From Planctomycetota bacterium (lineage in GTDB: Bacteria > Planctomycetota > UBA1135 > GCA-002686595), in NCBI GenBank assembly GCA_016714045.1, contig JADJNY010000001.1, positions 806,001 to 870,000 of the forward strand: a stretch of DNA of 64,000 nucleotides, written 5' to 3'. Positions 1-9,039 of this stretch are shown here, piece by piece. Numbering within the stretch: the stretch's first letter is position 1; each line of letters opens with the position of its first letter. The translations under genes and the position numbers were made by a program. The notes beneath the pieces were generated by a model. That model made no database searches. It saw nothing but the letters and a program-made list of their open reading frames with translations, and had not been told where the DNA came from.

Positions 1-1
1 C

Positions 2-1600
2 GTGATCCCGTCCGCGTCGGCGCGCGCGCTCGCGGACGAGATCGTCGAAGCGGAAGGACGGCTCGCGCGCGAGAGAGCTTCCTTGCAGCTCACGTGCGAC
101 GACGGCAACGGCACGCAGCGGCCTGCGAGCTCCGTCGAGCTCGGCGTGAAGCTCGCGAGCGATCCGAACGAGGCCGTGCGCCGCTCCGCGTGGCAGGGTC
201 TGCGCGCGATCGAGCCGCATGTCCTCGCGAAGGGCTTCCTCGACGTCGTGCGCATGCGCAACCGCCTCGGGCGCGAGCTCGGCGGCGAGGACTACTACGA
301 CTGGAAGGTGCGACGCGTCGAAGGCCTCTCGAAGGCCGAGGTCTTCGCGTGGCTCGACGAGCTCGAGGCGCGTACGCGCGACGCCGCGCGCCGCGGGCTC
401 GACGCGTTGCGCGCGAAGCACGGCGCGAAGGTGACGCCGTGGAACGCGCGCTTCCTCGCGAGCGGCGACGTCTCGAACGAGCAGGACCCCTTCTTCCCGT
501 TCGAGAAGGCGCTCGAGCGGTGGGGGACGAGCTTCTCGGCGCTCGGCGTGCGCTACCGCGGCGCGGAGCTCGTGCTCGACCTCGTCGACCGCAAGGGCAA
601 GTACGAGAACGGCTTCATGCACGGTCCAGTGCCCGCGTGGCGCGAGCACGGAAAGCTGCGCCCCGCGCGCATCCAGTTCACCGCGAACGCGATCCCGGGC
701 CTCGTCGGCGCGGGCCGGCGCGCGACGGACACGCTATTCCACGAAGGCGGACACGCCGCGCACTTCGCGAACATCGACATGCCGGCGCCGTGCTTCGCGC
801 AGGAGTACGCGCCCTCGTCCGTCGCGTTCGCCGAGACGCAGAGCATGTTCCTCGAGAGCCTCTTGCGCGACGCGGACTGGCAGGTGCTCCACGCGCGCGA
901 TCTCGGTGGGAACGCGCTCCCCGATGGGCTCGTCGAGAAAGCGATCGAGCGCACGCAGCCGCTCGCCGCGTGGGGGCTGCGAGGCATGCTCGCGATCTGT
1001 TTCGCGGAGCGCGCGATCTACGAGCTCGACGACCGCGAGCTCACCGCGGAGCGCGTGCTCGCCGAATTGCGGCGCGTCGAGCGCGAGCTCCTCTTCCTCG
1101 ACGACGGCGCGCCGCGGCCGACCTTGTCCGTGCCGCATCTCCTCTCGGGCGAGAGCTCCGCGTACTACCACGGCTACGTGCTCGCCGAGATGGCGGTCGA
1201 GGAGACGCGCGACTTCTTCCTCGCGCGCGACGGCCGGCTCGCGGACAACGCGCGCATCGGGCCGGACCTCGAGCGCGCGTACTGGCAGCCGGGCAACGCG
1301 CTCGGCTTCGGCGCGCTCGTCGAGCGCTTGATCGGACGCCCGCTCTCGGCGCGCGCGCTCGCGACGCGCGTGCAGCGCACCGTCGACGAGGCGCGCGAGG
1401 AGGCGCGGACCGCGATCCGCGCGGCCCGGGCGCGCGGATCGGCAGAGACCCCCGTCGCGCTCGACGCGTCGATCCGCGTCGTCGACGGCCGCGAGACGAT
1501 CGCGGAGGCGCGCACGGCGGCCGAGTTCGACGGAGCGTGCCGCGCGTTCGAGGCGTGGATCGGCGCGCGCGCCCGCGCGCGGCGCGCCGGCCCGGCCTGA
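2..1600 (+). CDS. M3-family zinc metallopeptidase (oligoendopeptidase-like), 5' end cut by window edge
   Basis: The 532 visible residues form the catalytic part of a peptidase of the M3 (thimet/oligoendopeptidase F) type, which cleaves short peptides. The zinc motif HEGGH lies at bases 740-754, followed by the glutamate-bearing helix AFAETQSMFLESL. A C-terminal HLLSGESSAYYHGY segment resembles the substrate-closing Tyr/His loop of the family. The reading frame is already open at the first base, so the GTG at base 2 is probably internal and the true start lies upstream. M3 enzymes are usually 580-700 residues, which fits a modest N-terminal loss. No signal peptide can be judged. It is convergent with the next gene, 93 bp away. 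Confidence 0.85.
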   Translation: MIPSASARALADEIVEAEGRLARERASLQLTCDDGNGTQRPASSVELGVKLASDPNEAVRRSAWQGLRAIEPHVLAKGFLDVVRMRNRLGRELGGEDYYDWKVRRVEGLSKAEVFAWLDELEARTRDAARRGLDALRAKHGAKVTPWNARFLASGDVSNEQDPFFPFEKALERWGTSFSALGVRYRGAELVLDLVDRKGKYENGFMHGPVPAWREHGKLRPARIQFTANAIPGLVGAGRRATDTLFHEGGHAAHFANIDMPAPCFAQEYAPSSVAFAETQSMFLESLLRDADWQVLHARDLGGNALPDGLVEKAIERTQPLAAWGLRGMLAICFAERAIYELDDRELTAERVLAELRRVERELLFLDDGAPRPTLSVPHLLSGESSAYYHGYVLAEMAVEETRDFFLARDGRLADNARIGPDLERAYWQPGNALGFGALVERLIGRPLSARALATRVQRTVDEAREEARTAIRAARARGSAETPVALDASIRVVDGRETIAEARTAAEFDGACRAFEAWIGARARARRAGPA

Positions 1601-1693
1601 ATCGCCGCTCCCCCGTGCGCGGGCTCGCCGAGCGCGTCCTCCGCGACGGAGGAGGCCGCGCTCCCGCGCCTTGGGGCCGCCGCTTCGAAGCCG

Positions 1694-2827
1694 TCAGTGC
1701 ACGTGCACGGACGCTTCGGCTTCGGCGTCGAGCGCGACTTCGACCGTGACCCGGCCGCTCGTGCGGGCTCCGTCGCGCGCTTCGATCCGCCACGTGCCGG
1801 GCCGCAGGAAGCGGGCGTGCGCGAGGCCGCTCGCGTCCGCGGTCACCTCGAACGCGCCACCGTTGTCGGACGTACCGGTGAGGACGGCACCGGGCACCTT
1901 CGCCTTGCTCTCGTCGAGGACCGTGACGCGCAAGCCCGTCAGCTCGGGCAGCACGGCCTCGGGCACGCGCAGGCTCGGCGCGCGGAACAGGAGCTGGCGC
2001 GCGGGCAACAGCGGCGCCTCGGGCGGACCGTAGTGCAGCCGATACTCGCCGTCGACGACGCCGCGGAAGACGAACGCGCCGTTCACGTCGCAGTCGAGCG
2101 CGGTGCGCGCGCGCGACGTCGAGCTCTCGAGCGTGACGCGCAGGCCCTCCGCGGGTGCGCCGCTCGCGAGGCGCACCTGCCCGTCGAGGAAGCCCGCGGG
2201 CGCGAAGGTCAGCGTCACGAACGCCGCCGACGAGGTCGTGACGAGCAGCACGTCGGCGGGCGGACCGTTGAGGCCGGGCGCCTCCGCGCGCACGCGGTAC
2301 CCCGCAAGCGGGAGGTCGGGCACGTCGAACGTCGTCTCGCCCCGCTCGAAGTCGATGCGGCGGAGAGCCGCGCGCTCGCGACCCTGGAGCATCGGCGAGC
2401 CCTCGAGCACGAGCGTCCAACGCTGGGGGAGCACGGTGCCGGGACCCGCGACGAGCTCGCCGTGGATGCGGCCGCGGCCGTCGAAGGAGGGCGAAACGGC
2501 GGGGCTGGGGCGTCCGGCGTCCGCCGCGCGCGAATCGCGTTCGAGCGCGGGCTCGAGCGGCGCGCCTTCGACCCGGCTGGACGGGGAGGCCTGCGCCGCC
2601 GTGCGCGGGTCGGGGGCCGCGCGTTCGCCGTCGCGCAGGACGAGCGCCACCGCAGCGACGATCACCGCGCAGACGACGAGCGCGCCGACGAGCACGCCCG
2701 CGCGCGCGGCGCCGCGTCGTGTCGCGCGATCCCCGCCGGGCGGGCACGCGTTCGTTGACAGCGCTCGCGAGCCTCTCCTACCCTCGACCCGAATCGCCCT
2801 CGCGCGGACCTTCGTCGAACCTTGCAT
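1694..2827 (-). CDS. Membrane-anchored protein with carboxypeptidase-regulatory-like beta-sandwich domains
   Basis: This is a protein of about 377 residues with one hydrophobic segment near the N-terminus (GVLVGALVVCAVIVAAVALV) after a short basic stretch, then a Pro/Ala-rich linker. The rest is beta-rich, with repeats such as GAFVFRGVVDGEYRLHYG and GLAHARFLRPGTWRIEARDG, typical of CarboxypepD_reg (transthyretin-like) folds. It is expected to sit in the inner membrane with the bulk outside the cytoplasm; the function is unknown. The start is placed at ATG 2827, leaving about 50 bp to the divergent phosphodiesterase start; a GTG at 2848 is also possible. A related domain type forms the C-terminal part of the sigma-factor fusion at 54-57 kb. 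Confidence 0.65.
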   Translation of the reverse strand: MQGSTKVRARAIRVEGRRGSRALSTNACPPGGDRATRRGAARAGVLVGALVVCAVIVAAVALVLRDGERAAPDPRTAAQASPSSRVEGAPLEPALERDSRAADAGRPSPAVSPSFDGRGRIHGELVAGPGTVLPQRWTLVLEGSPMLQGRERAALRRIDFERGETTFDVPDLPLAGYRVRAEAPGLNGPPADVLLVTTSSAAFVTLTFAPAGFLDGQVRLASGAPAEGLRVTLESSTSRARTALDCDVNGAFVFRGVVDGEYRLHYGPPEAPLLPARQLLFRAPSLRVPEAVLPELTGLRVTVLDESKAKVPGAVLTGTSDNGGAFEVTADASGLAHARFLRPGTWRIEARDGARTSGRVTVEVALDAEAEASVHVH

Positions 2828-2877
2828 CGAACGGAGGATCCTACGCACCTCGCGCGCGGAGCGGTAGCGCTCAAACC

Positions 2878-5265
2878 ATGCCCAACACGCCGTCGCCGCG
2901 CCTCGCGCTCCTCGCCTTCTCCTTGCTCCTCGCCGCGCCCGCGCGGCCGGAAGGGCGGGTGATCGTGCTCGGCTTCGACGGCGCCGACGCGCACACGGCG
3001 AAGGCGCTCATGGAGGCCGGGCAGATGCCCAACTTCCGCCGACTCGCGGAGACGGGCACCTTCGCGCCCCTCGGCACGACGACGCCGAACGAATCGCCCG
3101 TCGCGTGGGCCTCGCTGAACAGCAGTCAGAACCCGGGCAAGACGGGCGTCCCCGGCTTCGTGAAACGCGAGCTCGGCAAGGACGCTCCTTATCCGTCCGC
3201 GGGCCACGTCACGAACGAGGACCGCGAGCTCGCTGCGATGGACCTCCCGCCCCTGTGGGCGTTCCTCGGCACGAACCCGCCCGCGCTCGTCGCGACGTAC
3301 GTCGGCGCGGCGTGCCTCCTCGTCTTCTTCCTCTTCTTCGCGCTCCTCCTGCGGATGAAGAAGGGCGTCGCGTTCGCGCTCGCGCTCGTGCTCGGAGGTG
3401 TCGGGGCGTGGGCCGGACACCGCGCGTCCAAGGCCGTGCCGCGCGTGATCGAGGGCGTCGTCGGCAACCCGACGCAGGCCGGCGGATTCTGGGAGGACGC
3501 TGCGCGCGCGGGCGTGAAGAGCATCGTGCTCGAGGGCGCGATGACGTGGGATCGACCGCACGTCGAAGGCTGTCATGTCCTCTCCGGCCTCGGTGTGCCC
3601 GACGCGCGCGGCGCGAACTGCGACTGGGCCGTGTACTCGACCGACGCCGAGGCGTGGGCGATCGCGCCGCAGTGCAAGTCCACGAACACGGGCGGCAAGG
3701 TGTTCAAGCTCGAGGAGCAAGGCGGCCGGTTCACGTCCCGCCTCTACGGCCCCACGGACCTGGCGCGCATCGGCGCGCTCCTGCACGAGCGGCGCGCGAT
3801 CGAGGCCAAGGTCGCCGCGAACACGGCCGTCGACGCCGACCTCGACCGCCGGGACGAGCTCCGCTCCGAGCTCAGCGCGCTCCGGCCGACCGATCAATCC
3901 GAGGAGGGCCGTCTCTCGCTGCCGCTCGAGATCGAGCCGCGCGCGGGCGGCGCGAAGGTGACGATCGGCAGCCAGTCCCACGACGTCGGCGCGGGGCAGT
4001 GGTCGAAGTGGTACGCGCTCACCTTCGACGTGAACGCGATGATCAAGGTGCGCGCCGTGACGCGCGTGAAGCTCGTCTCGCTCGCCGCGGCGGACGCGCC
4101 GCTCGAGCTGTACGTCGACTCGCTGCAGATCGACCCGTCCTTCGCTCCGTTCTGGCAGCCGATCAGCCAGCCGCCGGAGTTCTCCGCCGAGCTCGCCAAG
4201 GCGATCGGCACCGCCTACGAGACCGTCGGCTGGGCGTGCCTGACCATGCCCTTCAAGGACAAGGAGATCGACACCGCGACCTTCCTCGAGGACATCCAGT
4301 TCACCGCCGGATGGCGCAAGCAGCTCCTCGACGCCGCGATCGCGCGCGACGACTGGCGCATCCTGATGAGCGTCGAGAGCACGCCCGACCGCGTGCAGCA
4401 CATGCTGTATCAGTACTACGACGAGCAGCATCCGCGGCACGACGCGAAGCTCGCCGACACGCGCGTCCAGTACTTCGGCAAGGAGGTCGCGTACCGCGAC
4501 GTGATCCCCGCGACGTACCGCGCGATGGACGAGCTCGTCGGCGAGGTCCTCGACAAGCACGTCAAGCCCGGCGACACGCTGATCGTGTGCTCCGACCACG
4601 GCTTCCAGAGCTTCCGCCGGCAGTTCCACCTGAACAACTGGCTCGCGAAGGAGGGCTACCTCGTCCTGCGCGAGGGGACGACGCTCGCGGACTGGGACCT
4701 GCTCTCCTTCGTCGACTGGTCGAAGACGCGCGTCTACTCGCTCGGCCTCGGCAGCCTCTACGTGAACCTGCAGGGACGCGAGGCGCGCGGCATCGTCCCG
4801 CCTGCGGAGAAGGAGGCGCTGCTCGCGGAGCTCACGACGAAGCTCCTTCGAGTCGAGGACGGCGGCGCGAAGGTCGTGCACAACGTGCTGCGCCCCGACC
4901 AGATCCACTCGGGGCCGCACGTCGCGCTCGAGGCCGACCTGATGCCCGGGCTCGCCGCGGGTTGGCGCGTCAGCTGGAAGACGACGCGCGGCGGCATCCA
5001 GCTCAAGAGCACGCCCGACCGCGACGACGCGTTCGCGAGCGAGCCCTTCGCGGACAACACGAACAACTGGTCCGGCGACCACGTCTCGGTCGCGGACGAG
5101 CTCGTCGAGGGCATCTTCCTCTGCAACCGCAAGGTCGACGCACCCGCCGATGGGTATCACCTGCTCGACATCGCGCCGACCGTGCTCGCACTGGTCGGGG
5201 TCCCGATCCCCGCGGCGTACGATCGACCGCCGCTGCGGGTCCAGGGCGCGGGGGCCGCTCGATGA
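2878..5265 (+). CDS. Exported type I phosphodiesterase/nucleotide pyrophosphatase (alkaline phosphatase superfamily)
   Basis: This 795-residue protein begins with a signal peptide (ALLAFSLLLAAPARPEG) followed at once by the superfamily opening VIVLGFDGADAH, with the metal-binding Asp. The segment ESPVAWASL matches the nucleophile region, and VCSDHGFQSFRRQFHLNNWL and the distal SGDHVSVADE carry the conserved His/Asp metal ligands. The family hydrolyses phosphodiester or pyrophosphate bonds of nucleotides or lipids; the substrate here is unknown. Unusually, a hydrophobic hairpin of two membrane segments (about residues 135-185) sits inside the enzyme, so it may be membrane-tethered. ATG 2878 is chosen because it gives a clean signal peptide. 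The stop overlaps the rhodanese start (ATGA). Confidence 0.85.
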   Translation: MPNTPSPRLALLAFSLLLAAPARPEGRVIVLGFDGADAHTAKALMEAGQMPNFRRLAETGTFAPLGTTTPNESPVAWASLNSSQNPGKTGVPGFVKRELGKDAPYPSAGHVTNEDRELAAMDLPPLWAFLGTNPPALVATYVGAACLLVFFLFFALLLRMKKGVAFALALVLGGVGAWAGHRASKAVPRVIEGVVGNPTQAGGFWEDAARAGVKSIVLEGAMTWDRPHVEGCHVLSGLGVPDARGANCDWAVYSTDAEAWAIAPQCKSTNTGGKVFKLEEQGGRFTSRLYGPTDLARIGALLHERRAIEAKVAANTAVDADLDRRDELRSELSALRPTDQSEEGRLSLPLEIEPRAGGAKVTIGSQSHDVGAGQWSKWYALTFDVNAMIKVRAVTRVKLVSLAAADAPLELYVDSLQIDPSFAPFWQPISQPPEFSAELAKAIGTAYETVGWACLTMPFKDKEIDTATFLEDIQFTAGWRKQLLDAAIARDDWRILMSVESTPDRVQHMLYQYYDEQHPRHDAKLADTRVQYFGKEVAYRDVIPATYRAMDELVGEVLDKHVKPGDTLIVCSDHGFQSFRRQFHLNNWLAKEGYLVLREGTTLADWDLLSFVDWSKTRVYSLGLGSLYVNLQGREARGIVPPAEKEALLAELTTKLLRVEDGGAKVVHNVLRPDQIHSGPHVALEADLMPGLAAGWRVSWKTTRGGIQLKSTPDRDDAFASEPFADNTNNWSGDHVSVADELVEGIFLCNRKVDAPADGYHLLDIAPTVLALVGVPIPAAYDRPPLRVQGAGAAR

Positions 5266-5594
5266 GCGCGATCCAGCCCCTCGCCCCGAAGGAGCTCGCC
5301 GAGCGCCTCGCGCGCGGCGACGACCTCGTGCTGCTCGACGTGCGCGAGCCCGCCGAGCTCGCGGTCGCGTCGATCGCGCGCCCCGGCGTCGTCGCGATCC
5401 CGCTCGGGCACCTCGGTCGCCGGCACGGGGAGCTCGACCCGGCCCGGCCGATCGTGTGTATCTGTCACCACGGCATGCGCAGCTCGCACGCGGCGGCCCT
5501 GCTCGCGCGCGCGGGCTTCGGCTCCCTCTTCAACCTCTCGGGAGGAATCGACCGCTGGTCGCGCGAGGTCGATTCGAGCGTGCCCCGCTACTGA
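5262..5594 (+). CDS. Single-domain rhodanese (sulfurtransferase)
   Basis: This 110-residue protein is one rhodanese domain. LLDVREPAEL is the conserved N-terminal signature, and the active loop is CHHGMRS, with the catalytic Cys as the second Cys of VCICHHGMRS. SGGIDRWSREVD is the usual C-terminal signature. Such proteins carry a persulfide on the Cys and pass sulfur to acceptors. There is no signal peptide, so it should be cytoplasmic. It overlaps the end of the phosphodiesterase gene by 4 bp and is presumably translationally coupled to it, although the two functions have no obvious link. Confidence 0.9.
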   Translation: MSAIQPLAPKELAERLARGDDLVLLDVREPAELAVASIARPGVVAIPLGHLGRRHGELDPARPIVCICHHGMRSSHAAALLARAGFGSLFNLSGGIDRWSREVDSSVPRY

Positions 5595-5807
5595 GCGCCT
5601 GCGCGCTCTCCGTGCAAGGGCGTCGACCGGCGCTTCCCCGCTGAACTCACGACTTGCTCGCAGAGCCTTTGAAATGCGCCTCGGGTTCAACGCGTAGAAC
5701 GCCACGCGCGTAGGACCTCCAGTTCGTTTTACGCAGTCGTCGAGAAGGAACCTCCCGTTCCGGGCGACGAAGGCAGGCGTGAACCGGACCGAGAGAGACG
5801 ACCCAGC

Positions 5808-6056
5808 ATGAACGGCATCCCGCAGCACCCTGAACTTCGTTCCGACCCCGTGACCGCACCGGTCGCGGACCGTCCGGTCCGGCTCGCCTGGACCGATCCC
5901 GAGGAGGGGGAGACGCTCTGGATCGAGCTCTGGGGATCGCCCGAGTTCGTCGACGATCTCGTCGCGCAGGGGTTCCGCGTCCAGACGCTCGACGAGGACG
6001 AAACGGCCTCCTCGCTCTGCGTCCGGATCCAGCACCGGCCTTCGTCGGCCGCCTGA
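5808..6056 (+). CDS. Small acidic hypothetical protein
   Basis: This 82-residue ORF is not recognised. It is acidic, with a core VRLAWTDPEEGETLWIELWG followed by PEFVDDLVAQGFRVQTLDEDE; it has no membrane segment, no signal peptide and one Cys. It looks like a small alpha/beta domain. It stands alone between the rhodanese and a convergent MgtC-type gene, with 213 bp upstream in which no clear promoter is seen. Its codon use (G/C at third positions) is like its neighbours, which supports it being real. Confidence 0.55.
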   Translation: MNGIPQHPELRSDPVTAPVADRPVRLAWTDPEEGETLWIELWGSPEFVDDLVAQGFRVQTLDEDETASSLCVRIQHRPSSAA

Positions 6057-6108
6057 TCGCCGCGCGCGCTCCGTTCGGCAGGCCGGAGCGCGATCCCCGA
6101 TCCCGGGG

Positions 6109-6826
6109 TCAGTGGCTGATCTGTGACCACTCGACCGACAGGACGCCGCGCAGGTCGGTCAGCTCTTCCATCATCTGGGGCGCCTGGAGTTCGTTGCGGC
6201 AACGGATGTGGAACACGAGCTCGAAGGGCTCGTCGTCCTGGCCGCGCGTGCCCGAGAGGTCCTGCACGCGGATCCCGTGCCGTTCGAGCAGCTCACCGAC
6301 GGTCTTCGCGAGCGTCGGCATCTCCGAGCGCACGCCGCGGACGATCATGCGCCGGTAGATCACCGGGCGGATTTTGCGCGTGAGCTTGTCCATCAGCGCC
6401 AGCACGACGAGCATCAACCCGGTCGCGACGCCGGCGAGCGCGTACTCCCCTGGCCGATCACGACGCCAAGGCCGGCGGTGCCCACACCGTGGCGCCCGTC
6501 GTGATGCCGCGCACGATGTCGCCGGCACGGATCACGCTCGCCGCGCCGAGGAAGCCGATGCCGGTCAGGATGCCCGCGCCCAGGCGGTTGGGGTCCATGA
6601 CGAGCTTCGCGACCTCCTGGCCCTCGACCAGCTCGGTCGGGAGCTCGCGCGACGCGAAGATCAGCAGCGTCGACGTCATGCAGACCAGGATGTGGGTCCG
6701 CAGCCCGGCCGGCCGGCCGTGCCATTCGCGCTCGAGGCCGATCACGCCGCCGATCACCATCGAGACCAGGAGCGGGGTCGGGTCGAGCTGGCTGAGCTGT
6801 TCGAGAAAGGCGGTGGCGAGGACCAT
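6109..6826 (-). pseudogene. MgtC/SapB-family membrane protein, interrupted by two frameshifts
   Basis: Read in three successive frames, this region gives a complete MgtC-type protein of about 239 residues. The start at ATG 6826 gives MVLATAFLEQ; then come VSMVIGGVIGLEREWHGRPAG, GILTGIGFLGAASVI and GITTGATVW, all typical of the family. After ATVW the frame must shift near 6480 to read AGLGVVIGQG, and shift again at the CCCC run 6447-6450 to read EYALAGVATGLMLVVLALMDK and a C-terminal ACT-like domain. The span of 718 bp is exactly two bases short of 240 codons, consistent with two single-base losses. MgtC proteins are inner-membrane proteins tied to Mg2+ or phosphate stress. It may be intact in the organism if the shifts are assembly errors. 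Confidence 0.8.
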
Positions 6827-7080
6827 GGGGGCGGGGCGAGGCCCGAAGTCCCTCCATCGGCATATTCCGCCTGCTCTTGAGGCTCTGCGGGCCGCAACTC
6901 GACCCCGCCGGCCCGGCGATGGGAGAGCAGGAACGGCTGACGCCGCGCCGGTGAGCCCGTCCCGATGCTTGGAAGCGCGCCTCGGCCACAGATAGAATGC
7001 CGCCCCGCCCCCGCGCTCGGCCGACCTCCGTCGGCGCACGCGGCGTCCGGTCTCGCGCCGAGGCCCCTCGACTTCCGAAC

Positions 7081-8888
7081 ATGACGCACCCTGCCTTGAT
7101 CGAACGCATCACCCGCTCGCTCGCCTACATGCTGCGGCACCAGCCGGAGCAGTTCGATCTCGAGCTCGACGAGTACGGCTACGCGAGCCTCGACGACGTC
7201 GTCCAGGCGCTGAACGAGCGCCTCGGCGAGCCCGTCGAACTCGAGGACCTGACCGAGGCCGTCGAGTCGGGCGACCGCATCCGGTACGAGATCAAGCAGG
7301 AGAAGATCCGCGCGCTCTACGGGCACTCGATCGACGTCAAGGCCGGCGAGCCTTCGAAGCCGCCCGAGCGCCTCTTCGTCGGACTTCCGCGGCGCGACGC
7401 GGAGCGCGCGCTCCGTTTCGGCCTGCGCCCGGGGCGGCGCCGCTACTTGCACCTCGCGCTGACCAGCGAGGACGCGCTCGACATGGCGAGCCGCGAGCCC
7501 TCCGAACCGGCCGTCGTCGCGGTACACGCGCTCGATGCATGGGAGGAAGGGATCAACTTCTACGATCGCTCCGCGCTCTTCCTCTCGGATCCGATCCCGA
7601 CGCAGTACCTCGAACTCGAGGGCGGCGGCGCGAGCACGGCGCCCGCGCACCAGGACGAGCACGAGGAACACGACGAGCGCTCGCACGCGCACGACGAACC
7701 GGCGGACGAGCACAGTGCGGAAGTCGCGGGCAGCGCGGACGAGCCCGGTGACGGGGAGAGCCTCGAGCGCGCACCGGAGGGAGACGCCGGGTTCGGCGCG
7801 CCCCGGCGCGACGACGGCGAACGGCGCGGACGTCGCCGTCGCGGCCGTGGACGCGGCCGTGGACGTGGCGACGAGCGTCCGGCTCCGGCGCCGGCCGTCG
7901 CTGGAAACGACGAGGAATTCGTCGCGGACGAGGGCGAGGAGCCGCGTCGCGAGTTGCCGCGTCCGGAGCCCGCGCGCGCGTCGAGCGCTCCCCGCGGCGA
8001 CCGCGGCGAGGGACGCCACGGCGGCCGGCCTCCGGAGGGCGGCGGGCGCCACGAGGGTTCGCACTACGGCGGCGGACGGCACGAAGGCCACCGCCACGAC
8101 GGACCGCGCTCGGACGGGCCGCGCCACGAGGGGCACCGCCACGAGGCCGCCCGGCACGAAGGACCTCGCCAGGAAGCGGCGCGCCACGAGGCTCCCGTCA
8201 CGACGGACCGCGCCGCGACGGCGGCCGCCACGAGGGGCCCCGTCACGACGGTCCGCGTCGGCACGAGGGCGGGCGCCATGACGGCCCGCGCCACGACGGC
8301 CCGCGCCACGACGGCCCGCGCCACGACGGCCCGCGCCATGAACGCCCGCGGCATGACGGCCCGCGGCACGACGGTCCGCGGCACGATGGTCCGCGTAGCT
8401 CCGGCCGCGGTGACGGTCCGCGCGGTGGGCGCCCGGAAGGGCGCGGCGAATTCGACCGCGCTCCGACGCGCGAGCGCGAGCATGGCGGCGGCCGCGACGA
8501 TCGCGGTCCGCGCGGCGACCGCGGCTACGGCGGCCGGCCCGAGCGTTCCCGCGAGGACGCGGCTCCGATCGAGCGCGGTGACGACCACGGCCCCCGGCGC
8601 GACGAGGGTCGCGGCCGTCCCGACCGCGGTCCCCGTCCCGAGCGCGAGTTCGGCGGCGGCCGCCACGACGAACCGCGGCGCTCCGACGAGCGTCCGCGCG
8701 ATGCCGAGCCCTCCCGTCGCGACCGCGGCGGCGACACCGGCGGTTTCGGCCTAGGCCTCGACGACGGCCATGCGCCGGCGTCCGTGCGGCGTGAGCCGCC
8801 GCCCGCGCCCAAGCCCGCTCCGCGCCCGGAACCCAAAGCTCCGCGCGCGTCGGACTCGGACTCCTCCGACTTCGGCGCTGGGATCTGA
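7081..8888 (+). CDS. kptA: RNA 2'-phosphotransferase (Tpt1/KptA family) with ~420-residue disordered tail; one frameshift near 8190
   Basis: Residues 1-180 match KptA. SLAYMLRHQPE, YGYASLDDVVQAL, RYEIKQEKIRALYGHS and the later ALTSEDALDMAS are family signatures; the enzyme removes a 2'-phosphate from RNA using NAD+. Planctomycete-type lineages have no known tRNA-splicing substrate for it, so its role is open. Residues beyond 190 are low-complexity: first acidic/His-rich, then RRGRGRGRGRG, then dozens of RHEG/RHDGP repeats. Near 8190 (gctcccgtc) the frame must shift by one missing C; the alternative frame continues RHDGPRRDGGRHEG and ends at the stop 8886-8888. The 1,808-bp span is one base short of 603 codons. 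It is divergent from the MgtC gene. Confidence 0.8.
8277..8396 (+). repeat. 15-bp tandem repeat inside the KptA tail (8 units)
   Basis: Eight consecutive 15-bp units of the form CACGACGGCCCGCGC begin at 8277 and repeat at 8292, 8307, 8322, 8337, 8352, 8367 and 8382, the last four with base changes. In the corrected frame each unit encodes His-Asp-Gly-Pro-Arg. The repeat explains part of the low-complexity tail and is a likely site of length variation. Confidence 0.85.
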
Positions 8889-9039
8889 GCCGCGCGCAGC
8901 GCACGTCGCCCGCACCGATCGGCGACGTGCGCCACCCGCGCTCGATCGACCTGCGCGCTCCGTCGGCTCGACCTCGCTCGGCCGCGGCGCTCGAGGCGTC
9001 GGTCGAGCACCTCTCCGCGATCGGACCCGGAGCGCGATC

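Noticed and set aside
8770..9039. ATG 8770 as start of the Kdo-kinase-like gene
   Set aside because: It would overlap the restored KptA frame by 119 bp and add about 90 Arg/Pro-rich residues unlike the family.
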